From: Marivivens sp.
GTDB lineage: Bacteria; Pseudomonadota; Alphaproteobacteria; Rhodobacterales; Rhodobacteraceae
Length of the DNA: 64,000 nt
Reading direction: 5' to 3'
Assembly: GCA_024642115.1 (NCBI GenBank)
Contig: JAHEBU010000006.1
Span: 173,971 to 237,970 of the forward strand
Shown in pieces: positions 43,750 through 52,498 of this stretch (position 1 is the stretch's first letter; each line of letters opens with the position of its first letter). Below the pieces are notes generated by a model that was not told the origin of the DNA, searched no databases, and was given only the letters and a program-made list of their open reading frames with translations. Position numbers and translations under genes: made by a program.

Positions 43750-44541
43750 ATGACGATTTCCATGCACGGTAAACGCGGACTGGTCATGGGGGTGGCAAAC
43801 GATCATTCCATCGCCTGGGGGATCGCCAAGGCGATGCACGAGGCGGGCGCGGAGCTCGCCTTTACCTATCAGGGCGAGTCGTTCGGCAAACGGCTGGCCC
43901 CCTTGGCCGCCGAAGTCGGCAGTGACATCATGGTTGATTGCGACGTGAACGACGACGCCTCAATGGACCTTGCGTTTCAGACGCTCAAGGATCGCTGGGG
44001 AACGATCGACTTTGTCGTTCACGCTATCGCCTATTCGGACAAAAATGAACTGGCGGGACGGTTCATCAACACGTCCCGCGACAACTTTCGCAATTCCCTG
44101 ACCATCAGTTGCTATTCGCTGATCGACGTGGCGCGGCGGGCCGAACCGATGATGCCCGACGGCGGGTCGATCATCACGCTCACCTATCAGGGGGCGAACC
44201 GGGTAACGCCGTTCTACAACGTCATGGGCGTGGCCAAAGCCGCCCTTGAAGCAGCCGTACGCTATCTGGCCAATGACATGGGTCCGCAAAAGATCCGGGT
44301 CAACGCCATCAGCCCTGGCCCGATGAAGACGCTTGCCGGATCGGCCATCGCGGGGGCGCGTCGGACGTTCCGGCACACCGAACAGAATGCGCCCCTGCGG
44401 GCCAATGCGACGCTCGAGGCTGTGGGCGGCACCGCTGTCTATCTCGCCTCTGACGCCGGCGCCTTTACCACCGGAGAAATCATCCGGGTGGATGGCGGGT
44501 TCCACGTCATTGGCATGCCACAGCCCGAAAATCTGGTCTGA
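43750..44541 (+). CDS. fabI: Enoyl-ACP reductase [NADH] FabI
   Basis: The 263-residue SDR-type enzyme completes each fatty acid elongation cycle. It has the FabI start GKRGLVMGVANDHSIAWGIAKAM and VHAIAYSDKNEL. The active-site tyrosine and lysine are spaced as Yx6K in YNVMGVAK. The Arg-rich LAGSAIAGARRTFRHTE substrate loop and the terminal IIRVDGGFHVIGM also fit. It is the last gene of the fabA-fabB-fabI set. Confidence 0.95.
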   Translation: MTISMHGKRGLVMGVANDHSIAWGIAKAMHEAGAELAFTYQGESFGKRLAPLAAEVGSDIMVDCDVNDDASMDLAFQTLKDRWGTIDFVVHAIAYSDKNELAGRFINTSRDNFRNSLTISCYSLIDVARRAEPMMPDGGSIITLTYQGANRVTPFYNVMGVAKAALEAAVRYLANDMGPQKIRVNAISPGPMKTLAGSAIAGARRTFRHTEQNAPLRANATLEAVGGTAVYLASDAGAFTTGEIIRVDGGFHVIGMPQPENLV

Positions 44542-44544
44542 CGG

Positions 44545-44670
44545 TCACATCTGCCACCACTGGCGAGACGGCTCAGGGCGTTCGGTCAACCCCATGTCGC
44601 GGCGCAAGGCGTCTGTCTGAGGGGGGAGTCTGGACCGGCCACGGGACCAGCGTACAAAGAATTTCATCAT
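44545..44670 (-). CDS. Small basic protein (41 aa), putative
   Basis: The open frame begins MMKFFVRWSRGRSRLPPQ and ends RQWWQM, with an RRDMGL segment in the middle. GGAAAG lies five bases upstream of the first ATG, the best ribosome site among the alternative starts (44700, 44754). The ordered mix of aromatic and basic residues looks coding. I cannot name a family. It is convergent with fabI and divergent from the LysR gene, so it may belong to that regulator's targets. Confidence 0.45.
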   Translation of the reverse strand: MMKFFVRWSRGRSRLPPQTDALRRDMGLTERPEPSRQWWQM

Positions 44671-44769
44671 GGTCTTTCCGATACGGATGAGAATGGACAT
44701 GCGCCATTTCCGCCCATAACGTTGAGGAATGGAAACGAAACCTCGACATGCCAACCATGAAGGAATTTC

Positions 44770-45687
44770 ATGATCTCTGGCGCTCTGCCACCGCTGCAGT
44801 GCCTACGCGCCTTTCTGGCGGTGGCCGAGCATGGCAACTTTACCCGCGCGGCCGAAAGCCTTGGGCTGACGCAGACGGCAGTCAGCCACCAGATCGCCCA
44901 GCTTGAAACCTACCTTGGCGCGCCCGTCTTTGTCCGGCAAAGGCCGGGGGTCCGGCTGACTGCCTTGGGACACGACCTGCGGCCGAGGATCGACGCTGTC
45001 CTGACCGACCTTGGCGCTGCCTTGCAAGCGGCCCGTCGGACGCGGTCGGCGCGCAAGATTACCGTGTCGACCATTCCTGAATTCGGCACGCGCTGGCTGG
45101 CACCGCGTCTGGGCAGCTTTTTCGACACGCATCCGGGCGTCGGGGTCAACTTGGTGATGGAGTACCGGCGTGCCGACCTTGCCTCGGGCGAGGTGGACGC
45201 GGCGATCTGGCTCGGGGCGGGACCCAAGGGGCTGCACGCCACGGCCTTGGGACTGGACGAAGAGTTCGTGGTCTGCGCCCCGGCCCTCGTCCCGACGCTG
45301 CCCAAAACGCAGGGTCTGCGGGCCGCGCCGATCCTGCGCTATGCCGGGGCGCGGCACACCTTGCTGGATTGGGAACGCTGGTTGTCGATCCTGCATCCGA
45401 CTGCGGACGGGCCGCGCCCCATTGACATCAGCGGTGGACCTGTGTTCGACACTTTTGCCGACATGGTCGCCGCCTGCCAGCAGGGTCAGGGCTTTGCCCT
45501 CGTGCGTGGCTCGCTGGTGACCGCAGAGTTGGCCGCAGGAACGCTGGTCCGCTGCTTTGTCGAGGCGATGCCGTCCGACCTGCAATACCACCTTGTCACC
45601 GCACAACGCCCCCGGGCAGACACGGCCCTTGGACAGTTCTGTCAATGGGTTCTGGGGCAGGTCGCAACGGACAACGCGATGAGATGA
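44770..45687 (+). CDS. LysR family transcriptional regulator (GcvA-like)
   Basis: The 305-residue protein has an N-terminal winged helix (PPLQCLRAFLAVAEHGNFTRAAESLGLTQTAVSHQIAQLETYLG). A periplasmic-binding-protein-like effector domain follows, with the GcvA-type features STIPEFGTRWLAPRLGSFFDTHPGV, DAAIWLGAGP and DWERWL. Effector and targets are unknown. The divergent 41-residue protein is the obvious candidate target because LysR proteins often control adjacent divergent genes. The VOC gene follows 55 bp downstream. Confidence 0.88.
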   Translation: MISGALPPLQCLRAFLAVAEHGNFTRAAESLGLTQTAVSHQIAQLETYLGAPVFVRQRPGVRLTALGHDLRPRIDAVLTDLGAALQAARRTRSARKITVSTIPEFGTRWLAPRLGSFFDTHPGVGVNLVMEYRRADLASGEVDAAIWLGAGPKGLHATALGLDEEFVVCAPALVPTLPKTQGLRAAPILRYAGARHTLLDWERWLSILHPTADGPRPIDISGGPVFDTFADMVAACQQGQGFALVRGSLVTAELAAGTLVRCFVEAMPSDLQYHLVTAQRPRADTALGQFCQWVLGQVATDNAMR

Positions 45688-45742
45688 CACCGACCGGAAA
45701 GCCAACTAGGCTTGGGCCACCCCGCATGGAAAGGTTCCTGAC

Positions 45743-46168
45743 ATGCCCCGGATGATCTTTATCAGCCTTCCTGTTCGCGACGTTCCTGCTTCGCGCAAGT
45801 TCTACGAAGCACTCGGGTTCTCCATAAACGAGATGTTCTCGGACGACAGCTCTGCCTGCGTTGTGGTGTCCGAGGCGATTTATCTGATGATCTCCAGTCA
45901 CGAAAAGTTCGCCCAGATCACACCTCTTGCGATCGGTGACCCGCGAACCCACGCGCAGAACCTGATGGCGCTAAGTTGCGACAGCCGGGCCGAGGTTGAC
46001 ACGATGGTCGTGGCGGCCCTTGCGGCCGGCGGCAGCGAGGTTCACCCGCCCGAAGACCTAGGCTTCATGTATTCCCGCGCGTTTGCCGACCCTGACGGGC
46101 ATGGCTGGGGACCGATGTGGATGGACCCCGCCGCCGTGACGGCGGGACCGCCCGATATCAGCAGCTAG
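45743..46168 (+). CDS. VOC superfamily (glyoxalase-like) protein
   Basis: The 141-residue protein starts with the VOC pattern MIFISLPVRDVPASRKFYEALGFSIN and ends GFMYSRAFADPDGHGWGPMWMDP. Such proteins are found widely as uncharacterised lactoylglutathione lyase relatives. The central half has AVVVSEAIYLMISSHEKFAQI and LMALSCDSRAEVDTMVVAALAAGG. Metal-ligand positions are not clear, so an enzyme role is uncertain. The 3' end overlaps the convergent FKBP gene by 4 bp. Confidence 0.82.
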   Translation: MPRMIFISLPVRDVPASRKFYEALGFSINEMFSDDSSACVVVSEAIYLMISSHEKFAQITPLAIGDPRTHAQNLMALSCDSRAEVDTMVVAALAAGGSEVHPPEDLGFMYSRAFADPDGHGWGPMWMDPAAVTAGPPDISS

Positions 46169-46599
46169 GCCGCCTTGATCTCGACCAGCTCGATATCAAA
46201 CGCCAGGTCCTGTCCCGCAAGGGGATGGTTGGCATCCAGTACGACGGTTTCGGCATCGGATTCGACTACTGTGACTGCCACTGCTCGACCATCGGGGGTC
46301 TGCATCTGCAACCGGGTGCCGGGATCAACAGGCACGGTGTCAGGAATGTTGCTGCGCGGAATAGTTTGCAGGGCGTTGGGGTCGGCTGGGCCATAGGCCT
46401 CGGCGCAGGGGATATCGACGACCTTCTTTTCACCGACGGTCATGCCGGGGATCGCCTTGTCCAGACCGGGGATGATCTGGCCGGAGCCCACCACGAATTC
46501 CAGCGGATCGCGGCCCGCTGAACTGTCAAAGATCTCGCCCGTGGTCAGGGTTCCGGTGTAGTGAAGGCGCACGGTATCGCCTGGCTTGACGTGAGACAT
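46165..46599 (-). CDS. FKBP-type peptidyl-prolyl cis-trans isomerase (SlyD-like)
   Basis: The 144-residue protein has the SlyD/FkpB pattern: VKPGDTVRLHYTGTLTTGEIFDSS, DPLEFVVGSGQIIPGLDKAIPGMTVGEKK, DIPCAEAYGPADPN, and the insert-in-flap domain up to DANHPLAGQDLAFDIELVEI. The His/Cys-rich metal tail of E. coli SlyD is missing. It should catalyse proline isomerisation with chaperone activity. The start at MSHVKPGD is the family start. The longer frame reads into the divergent promoter region of the HAD gene. Confidence 0.92.
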   Translation of the reverse strand: MSHVKPGDTVRLHYTGTLTTGEIFDSSAGRDPLEFVVGSGQIIPGLDKAIPGMTVGEKKVVDIPCAEAYGPADPNALQTIPRSNIPDTVPVDPGTRLQMQTPDGRAVAVTVVESDAETVVLDANHPLAGQDLAFDIELVEIKAA

Positions 46600-46790
46600 G
46601 GGTCGTTCCTGTGTTGGTAGGGGGGATGAATGGGCAAGGCTGCCATCCTTGGCAGGTTCTTGCTGCGATGCACCTAAACTAGAAAAACTTGCCCGGAATT
46701 GCAAACCAGCCATGTCCGGGGCGCGGGCAGTTGGCCCTTTACACCGCCTGTGGCCGTGCCAGTCTGGCACTGAAACCCACGGGAAGCACC

Positions 46791-47468
46791 ATGCCGATTA
46801 CCACCTGTATCTTCGATGCCTATGGCACCTTGTTCGACGTCAACGCCGCCGCTCGCCGGGCCGCTTCTGAACCGGGGCAAGAGGCGCTCGCTGCCGTCTG
46901 GCCCCAGGTCGCCCGCGACTGGCGGGCCAAACAGCTGCAATACACCTGGCTGCGGGCCGTGGCTGACCGGCATGAGGATTTCTGGCAAGTGACCCAAGAT
47001 GGCCTGGACTGGGCGATGGAGGCGGCTGGCCTGACCGACCCGGCCCTGCGCAAGCGCCTGCTCGATCTTTACTGGGAACTCGACGCCTTTCCCGAAGTGC
47101 CCGCCATGTTGAAATCGCTCAAGGCCAAGGGGATTTCCACGGGCATCCTGTCCAACGGATCGCCGCAGATGCTGGATGGCGCCGTGCGCAGCGCGGGCAT
47201 CGGGGCGCATCTGGACGCGGTCCTGTCGGTCGAGGATGTGCAGGTCTTCAAACCGCACGACAGGGTCTATGACATGGTCGAGGCGCAGTTCGTCTGCGCC
47301 CGGGACGAAGTGCTGTTCGTGTCCTCCAACGGATGGGATGCAGCAGGCGCTGCGGGCTATGGGTTCAGCACGGTCTGGGTCAACCGCGCGGGCGAGCCCA
47401 TGGACCGGCTCTATGCCAGTCCGCACCACATCATGGCCGACCTCACCCGCATACCGGAGCTGATCTGA
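46791..47468 (+). CDS. Haloacid dehalogenase, type II
   Basis: The 225-residue protein matches L-2-haloacid dehalogenases. The nucleophile Asp9 lies in CIFDAYGTLFDV, and the Ser in ILSNGSPQML follows. The conserved FKPHDRVY lysine and the SSNGWDAAGA motif also fit, as do YTWLRAVADRHEDFW and GFSTVWVNR. It would hydrolyse 2-haloacids to 2-hydroxyacids, though physiological substrates of many homologues are unknown. It begins a four-gene unit with successive overlaps (ATG sharing a base with the stop, then ATGA twice), pointing to one operon. Confidence 0.88.
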   Translation: MPITTCIFDAYGTLFDVNAAARRAASEPGQEALAAVWPQVARDWRAKQLQYTWLRAVADRHEDFWQVTQDGLDWAMEAAGLTDPALRKRLLDLYWELDAFPEVPAMLKSLKAKGISTGILSNGSPQMLDGAVRSAGIGAHLDAVLSVEDVQVFKPHDRVYDMVEAQFVCARDEVLFVSSNGWDAAGAAGYGFSTVWVNRAGEPMDRLYASPHHIMADLTRIPELI

Positions 47469-48286
47469 TGCCGCACTATCGGTCGGCCGATGGTCTGTCG
47501 CTTCACTTCACCGACGAAGGGACAGGGACGCCCATCCTGTGTCTGCCGGGGCTGACGCGCAACGGGCGGGATTTTGATCATGTCGCGCCGCATCTGTCCG
47601 GCTTTCGCCTGATTCGGCCCGATTATCGGGGGCGGGGCGGATCGGACCGGTCCGATCCAGCCACCTATACCATCCCGCAGGAAACACAGGATGTGCTGGC
47701 ACTCATGGACCATCTGGGTCTGGAAAAGGCCGCCATCCTGGGCACCTCGCGCGGTGGACTGATCGCCATGGTCATGGGGGCCCTGGCCCGCGACCGGCTG
47801 CTGGGTGTGGCTTTCAATGACATCGGCCCCGATATCGCCAAGACGGGGATGGACATGATCATGACCTACCTCGGCATCCCGCCCCCGCAAAAGACCTGGG
47901 CGGCAGCCGCCGAGGCGCGGGCGAAATACTGGACCGCCTTCGAGGACGTGCCGATGGACCGCTGGCTGGCTGAAGTGCGCGGCCAGTTTGACCAGACGGC
48001 AGACGGGCTGACGCTTCGCTACGATCCGCGCCTGCGGGATACGGTCGCGGCCTCGCTCGCCCTGCCGCCAATCGACCTCTGGCCGTTGTTCGATGGGCTG
48101 GCTGGCGTACCTCTGGCACTGATCCGGGGGGCCAATTCTGATCTTTTGACGACCCGGACAGCGGATGAAATGTCACGCCGCCGCCCCGACATGATCCGCG
48201 CCGACGTGCCGGGTCGAGGACATGTGCCTTTCCTTGATGAACCGCAGGCGCTGGGCGTTCTGCACAGATGGACAGACCTGCTATGA
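47468..48286 (+). CDS. Alpha/beta hydrolase
   Basis: The 272-residue protein has an alpha/beta hydrolase fold with oxyanion-hole LPGLTRNGRDF, LIRPDYRGRGGSD and the nucleophile elbow GTSRGG (Ser94). The late acid is in GANSDLLT and the catalytic His in GRGHVPFLDEP. The substrate is not clear. It starts one base before the end of the HAD gene and overlaps the dehydratase gene by ATGA. Operon context suggests a role in handling a small carboxylic or halogenated compound, which is only inference. Confidence 0.85.
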   Translation: MPHYRSADGLSLHFTDEGTGTPILCLPGLTRNGRDFDHVAPHLSGFRLIRPDYRGRGGSDRSDPATYTIPQETQDVLALMDHLGLEKAAILGTSRGGLIAMVMGALARDRLLGVAFNDIGPDIAKTGMDMIMTYLGIPPPQKTWAAAAEARAKYWTAFEDVPMDRWLAEVRGQFDQTADGLTLRYDPRLRDTVAASLALPPIDLWPLFDGLAGVPLALIRGANSDLLTTRTADEMSRRRPDMIRADVPGRGHVPFLDEPQALGVLHRWTDLL

Positions 48287-49254
48287 ACATCGACATGATC
48301 CGCGCAGCCGCCCGGCGGCTCGAAGGGCACGCCCGGCGGACGCCCCTGTTGTCCTCGCCGTTCCTTGACGCCATCGCCGGACGGCGGGTGTTTGTGAAGC
48401 CGGAATGCCTGCAACACACAGGATCGTTCAAGTTCCGGGGCGGCTGGTCGGCAGTATCTGCGTTGACAGAGGATCAGCGCCAGCGCGGCGTGATCGCCTT
48501 TTCGTCGGGCAACCATGCGCAGGGCGTCGCCTCTGCCGCCCGCAGCCACGGCGCGCCCTGCGTCATTGTCATGCCCCAGGATGCGCCCGCCGTCAAAATC
48601 ACCAACACCAAGGGACTCGGGGCCGAGGTCATCATGTACGATCGCGCGACCGAAGATCGGGATGCCATCGGCGCCAGGATCGCAGCCGAACGCGGTCTGA
48701 CGCTTATCAAGCCGTTCGACGATCCGCAGGTCATTGCCGGTCAGGGTACAACCGGGCTGGAAATTGCAGCCGATGCCGCCGCCCTCGGGATCACCCATGC
48801 CGACGTCATCGTCTGTTGCGGTGGCGGTGGTTTGACGAGCGGCATCGCACTCGCTTGCGAGGCCGATGCCCCCACCCTGCGGGTGCGACCTGCCGAACCA
48901 GTGGGATTTGATGACGTAGCCCGCTCGCTGACGAGCGGGACGATCCAGCGTAATCCGCGCCTGACCGGTTCGCTCTGCGACGCGATCATCACGCCGCAGC
49001 CGGGTGATATCACCTTTCCGATCCTCAAACGGCTCTGCGGGCCGGGGCTGGTGGTCTCGGACGACGAATGCCTGCGGGCGATGAATGTCGCCTTCTCTCA
49101 CCTTCGGATCGTGCTCGAGCCGGGCGGGGCGGCGGCCCTTGCCGGGGCCCTCTATCACGGGGACCAGATTGACGGGGACACGGTCATCGTCGTGGCCTCG
49201 GGCGGGAACGTTGACCCCGCCACGTTCCAAAGGGCGCTGGACATCACCGCATGA
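48283..49254 (+). CDS. PLP-dependent threonine/serine dehydratase family protein
   Basis: The 323-residue fold-type II enzyme has the PLP lysine Lys50 in HTGSFKFRG. The SSGNHAQGVA loop, GQGTTGLEI, the phosphate-binding CCGGGGLTSG and the end motif VASGGNVD also fit. This short form, without an ACT domain, includes catabolic threonine dehydratases, serine racemases and threo-3-hydroxyaspartate ammonia-lyases. The sequence alone does not decide among them. It is the third gene of the four-gene overlapping operon and overlaps the EEP gene by ATGA. Confidence 0.87.
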   Translation: MNIDMIRAAARRLEGHARRTPLLSSPFLDAIAGRRVFVKPECLQHTGSFKFRGGWSAVSALTEDQRQRGVIAFSSGNHAQGVASAARSHGAPCVIVMPQDAPAVKITNTKGLGAEVIMYDRATEDRDAIGARIAAERGLTLIKPFDDPQVIAGQGTTGLEIAADAAALGITHADVIVCCGGGGLTSGIALACEADAPTLRVRPAEPVGFDDVARSLTSGTIQRNPRLTGSLCDAIITPQPGDITFPILKRLCGPGLVVSDDECLRAMNVAFSHLRIVLEPGGAAALAGALYHGDQIDGDTVIVVASGGNVDPATFQRALDITA

Positions 49255-50447
49255 CCCGATTTTCCCTTGGCAGTTTCAACGTCAAGAACCTGATCGGACC
49301 GGATCAGGAATACTACCGGTTCGAGGATTACACGCCCGAGGAATTCGCCTGGAAAAAGGCGTGGCTGGGCGAACAGTTGCTGACCATGAACGCCGACATC
49401 ATAGGCTTTCAAGAGATTTTCAGCGAGGATGCCCTGCGCGCCGTAATCGGCGATTGCGATGCACGGGGGGCAACGCTCAACGCCGCCGTCATCCCGCCCG
49501 CCAGCCGGGATTATGCCCGCAAGGCGATCTTTCGCAAGCTGGCCCATGTGCCCTATGGCGACAGCGGACTGGCCTTTGCCCCAAATATCCACGACGGCCC
49601 CGACGGCAATCGCCGACCCGGCGTGGCGATCCTGTCGCGCTTTGGCTTTGCCGAACCGCCTGTGGCGATTCAGGCCCTGGCCGCACCTATCAACATCCCG
49701 TTTCACGGGCTGACGGGCGAGGATGCCGGGTTCTACCGGATCGACAGCCTGTCGCGCCCCATACTCAGGACGCGGGTACCTGTGGCCGATACGGTCGTGA
49801 CGGTGTTCACCTGCCACCTCAAATCGAAACTCGGCGAATATGACCGGCCAGAAGGGGTGGCCTTTGCCCCGGCCGAGGATCTGATCCACTACGACCCGCT
49901 GGCTCGCGCGATGGGGTCTTTGCGGGCTGGACTGCGGCGGATGGCTGAGGCATGGGTGCTGCGCCGTGAAATTCTGGTCGAACTGGATGCAGGCCACCCG
50001 GTTTTGGTAACGGGCGATTTCAACGATGCGGAAAATGCGGTGTCCACCCAGATCATCGCCGGCGAGGTGCCGTTCCGCAACTACGCCTGGATGCGGCGGC
50101 ACGACGCCACCCACGCCTCGGACCGCTACACCCCCGCCGAAGACGGGGTGATCCGCACCCAGATCAACCATGCGCGTCTGTTTCTGGCCGAGGATCTGTT
50201 CCTGCGCAAATCGCTCAAGGACATGGTGTTCACCACGGCCTTTGGTGGCAATTTTGAATCCATCGACCAGATCATGCTGAGCCGGCATTTCGACCCGGAT
50301 AACCCGGACCGTATCGGCGAGATGGAGTATTTCAGTGTCCTGAACGACCACATCACCGACGGCAGCCACCCCGAGGCACCTTATAACAAACTGGCTTCGG
50401 ACCACGGGCAGATCGTGGCGCATCTTCGGCTGGGTCCAGCCGACTAG
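49251..50447 (+). CDS. Endonuclease/exonuclease/phosphatase (EEP) family protein, second copy
   Basis: The 398-residue protein has EEP motifs: RFSLGSFNVKNLIG with Asn10, DIIGFQEIF with metal-binding Glu55, RRPGVAILSRF, TVFTCHLKSKLGEYDRP, VLVTGDFND, SIDQIMLS and DHGQIVAHL. It is a divergent paralogue of the protein encoded at 16571-17605, sharing the CHLKSK strand and the same order of motifs. The substrate is unknown. It closes the HAD/hydrolase/dehydratase operon. Confidence 0.82.
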   Translation: MTRFSLGSFNVKNLIGPDQEYYRFEDYTPEEFAWKKAWLGEQLLTMNADIIGFQEIFSEDALRAVIGDCDARGATLNAAVIPPASRDYARKAIFRKLAHVPYGDSGLAFAPNIHDGPDGNRRPGVAILSRFGFAEPPVAIQALAAPINIPFHGLTGEDAGFYRIDSLSRPILRTRVPVADTVVTVFTCHLKSKLGEYDRPEGVAFAPAEDLIHYDPLARAMGSLRAGLRRMAEAWVLRREILVELDAGHPVLVTGDFNDAENAVSTQIIAGEVPFRNYAWMRRHDATHASDRYTPAEDGVIRTQINHARLFLAEDLFLRKSLKDMVFTTAFGGNFESIDQIMLSRHFDPDNPDRIGEMEYFSVLNDHITDGSHPEAPYNKLASDHGQIVAHLRLGPAD

Positions 50448-50562
50448 TCAGGATTTCCGGGCTTGGCCCACGGCCAGAGCCATGCCACTGTGGGGACATT
50501 CGATTACGCTTTTCAGAATGCCCCATTCATTTTTCGGGGCCTTGTCTTATTGGAGGCTCCCA

Positions 50563-50886
50563 ATGGGAGAGTTTTTGACCAAGCCCATTTTTCTAGTGTT
50601 CATTTGCGGCACGGGCTACGCCGCAGCCACCCTCGCCATGAAAACGGCATCCACGACACCGGGGATGATCGTCGCGGCGGCCATCGCCTTTTGCCTGTCC
50701 GCCGCTGTCATCGCCGAAGTCATCCTGTTGCAGCGCACCCAGCTGGGACTTGCCTACGTGGCGATCCTTGCCGCCGAGACGGTGCTGGTTCTCGCCGTGG
50801 CGGCCTTGTTCGGCGAAGGCCTCGCACCGCGCGAATGGATCGGCGCAACTCTCGTCCTGATCGGGGCAGGCGTGATCTCGGTCTAG
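50563..50886 (+). CDS. SMR-type small membrane transporter (EmrE-like)
   Basis: The 107-residue protein has four membrane helices and the length of small multidrug resistance proteins. The last helix (WIGATLVLIGAGVISV) and LLQRTQLGLAYVAILAAETVLVLAVAALFGEGL resemble DMT/SMR helices. The membrane glutamate of helix 1 in EmrE (Glu14) is not obvious here. It may be a relative with another role. TGGAGG lies six bases upstream of the ATG, which fixes the start. The gene stands alone between the EEP and pcaD genes. Confidence 0.65.
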   Translation: MGEFLTKPIFLVFICGTGYAAATLAMKTASTTPGMIVAAAIAFCLSAAVIAEVILLQRTQLGLAYVAILAAETVLVLAVAALFGEGLAPREWIGATLVLIGAGVISV

Positions 50887-50952
50887 GCCCCCTTTCGGCT
50901 TGACCTTTCCCGGCCCAGCCGCACTGTGTCCCCCGCAAAGGGCGGAGAGGTC

Positions 50953-51753
50953 ATGGCAGAGCATTTCATCGACCGTGACGGGGTCCGCATCCATGTCCAG
51001 GTGGACGGGGTCGACCATCCCATCGCACCCACCGTCGTCTTTGCGAATTCGCTCGGCACGACGCTGCACCTGTGGGACAAGGTGCTGCCCCTGCTGCCCG
51101 AGGGGCCGCGTTACGTCCGGTTCGATACACGCGGCCACGGCCTGTCGGATGCGCCGGACGCGCCTTATTCGATGGGCGCGCTGGTCAGCGATGCCGAAGC
51201 GGTCTGCGACGCGCTGAGCGTCCGCGACTGCGTCTTTGTCGGCCTGTCGCTAGGCGGGATGGTGGCGCAAGGGCTGGCAGTCAAACGGCTCGACCTTGTC
51301 CGCGCCCTGGTCCTGTCGAACACGGCGGCCAAGATCGGATCACCCAATCTGTGGCAGGACAGGATCGACACGATCCGGGCCAAGGGCATGGAGGCCATCG
51401 CCGATGGCGTCATGGTCCGCTGGTTCGGACGGGAATTTCGCGGCACGCCCGACATGGCCCCGTGGCGACGGATGCTCGTGAACACGCCCGTCGAGGGATA
51501 TATCGGCTGCTGTTCTGCCATTTCCGGAACCGATCTTTATACCCCCACGGCGACCCTGCGCGTGCCAACTCTGGGCATCGTAGGGTCCGAGGATGGATCG
51601 ACACCGCCCGATCTGGTGCGTGAAACCGTCGACCTGATTCCGGGTTCGAAGTTTCACATCATCCGGCGGGCGGGCCACTTGCCCTGCGTCGAAACCCCCA
51701 TCGACTATGCCGAGGTGCTGACCCGGTTCATGAAAGAGGTTGGCCATGTCTGA
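50953..51753 (+). CDS. pcaD: 3-oxoadipate enol-lactonase
   Basis: The 266-residue alpha/beta hydrolase matches PcaD. FANSLGTTLHLWDKVLPLLPEG gives the oxyanion region, then VRFDTRGHGLSD, and the nucleophile elbow GLSLGGM has Ser99. AKIGSPNLWQDRIDTI and the catalytic His in RRAGHLPCVE also fit. PcaD hydrolyses 3-oxoadipate enol-lactone to 3-oxoadipate in the protocatechuate branch. Its usual partners pcaC, pcaH and pcaG are absent here, and pcaB survives only as a relic 750 bp downstream. The pathway is therefore broken at this locus unless other copies exist. Confidence 0.88.
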   Translation: MAEHFIDRDGVRIHVQVDGVDHPIAPTVVFANSLGTTLHLWDKVLPLLPEGPRYVRFDTRGHGLSDAPDAPYSMGALVSDAEAVCDALSVRDCVFVGLSLGGMVAQGLAVKRLDLVRALVLSNTAAKIGSPNLWQDRIDTIRAKGMEAIADGVMVRWFGREFRGTPDMAPWRRMLVNTPVEGYIGCCSAISGTDLYTPTATLRVPTLGIVGSEDGSTPPDLVRETVDLIPGSKFHIIRRAGHLPCVETPIDYAEVLTRFMKEVGHV

Positions 51754-52447
51754 ATTTCTGCTGATCCACGGGTCCTGTCACGGGGCATGGTGCTGGCGCG
51801 ACCTGATCCCGGCCTTGCATGCAATGGGCCATTCGGCCCGCGCCATCGACCTGCCCAGCCACGGGACCGACCGAACTCCGGCTGCCGATGTGACGCTAGA
51901 CCTTTATGCGCAGGCGATCCTGGATGCCATCGACACGCCTGTCACTCTGGTTGGCCATTCGATGGCGGGCTACCCGATCACCCGGGCGGCGACGCTGGGG
52001 CCGGAAAAGATCAGGCGACTCATCTACATCTGCGCCTATGTTCCGATGGCAGGCAAGTCGCTGGCGGACATGCGGCGCATGGCCCCGTCGCAGCCACTAT
52101 TGGATGCGATCCGGGTGGATGCGACCCGCACGACCTTTAGTGCTGACCCGGCAAAGGCGACCGACAGGTTCTATCATGACGTCGCCCCGGCAACCGCCGA
52201 CTGGGCCGTATCCATGCTGGGACCGCAGCCGATCCTGCCGCAGGAAACGGCCTTTGACCCCGCCCACGACCTACCCCGCCGGTACATACGCTGTGCAAAC
52301 GACCGCACCATTCCGCCCGAGTTTCAGCAGACCATGACGGCGGACTGGCCGCCCGAACAGGTGGCAGTGATGCAATCGTCGCACTCGCCGTTCCTGAGCG
52401 ACCCGCACGGCCTTGCCCTCATCCTTTCCCAACTAGCGGTGGACTAA
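51746..52447 (+). CDS. Alpha/beta hydrolase, plant-esterase-like (salicylate/methylketone esterase type)
   Basis: The 233-residue protein has the compact form typical of this group: LLIHGSCHGAWCWRDLIPAL at the N-terminus, RAIDLPSHGTD, nucleophile VGHSMAG (Ser72) and the acid/His part with ANDRTIPPEFQ and QSSHSPFLSDP. It overlaps the end of pcaD by 8 bp, so the pair is co-translated. A possible role is release of an aromatic or aliphatic acid from an ester to feed a pathway. The substrate is unknown. Confidence 0.85.
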   Translation: MSEFLLIHGSCHGAWCWRDLIPALHAMGHSARAIDLPSHGTDRTPAADVTLDLYAQAILDAIDTPVTLVGHSMAGYPITRAATLGPEKIRRLIYICAYVPMAGKSLADMRRMAPSQPLLDAIRVDATRTTFSADPAKATDRFYHDVAPATADWAVSMLGPQPILPQETAFDPAHDLPRRYIRCANDRTIPPEFQQTMTADWPPEQVAVMQSSHSPFLSDPHGLALILSQLAVD

Positions 52448-52498
52448 CCGACGGCAGGTTCCGTCTATGACAGCGGCCCTTGCGGACTTGGGGGCAGG

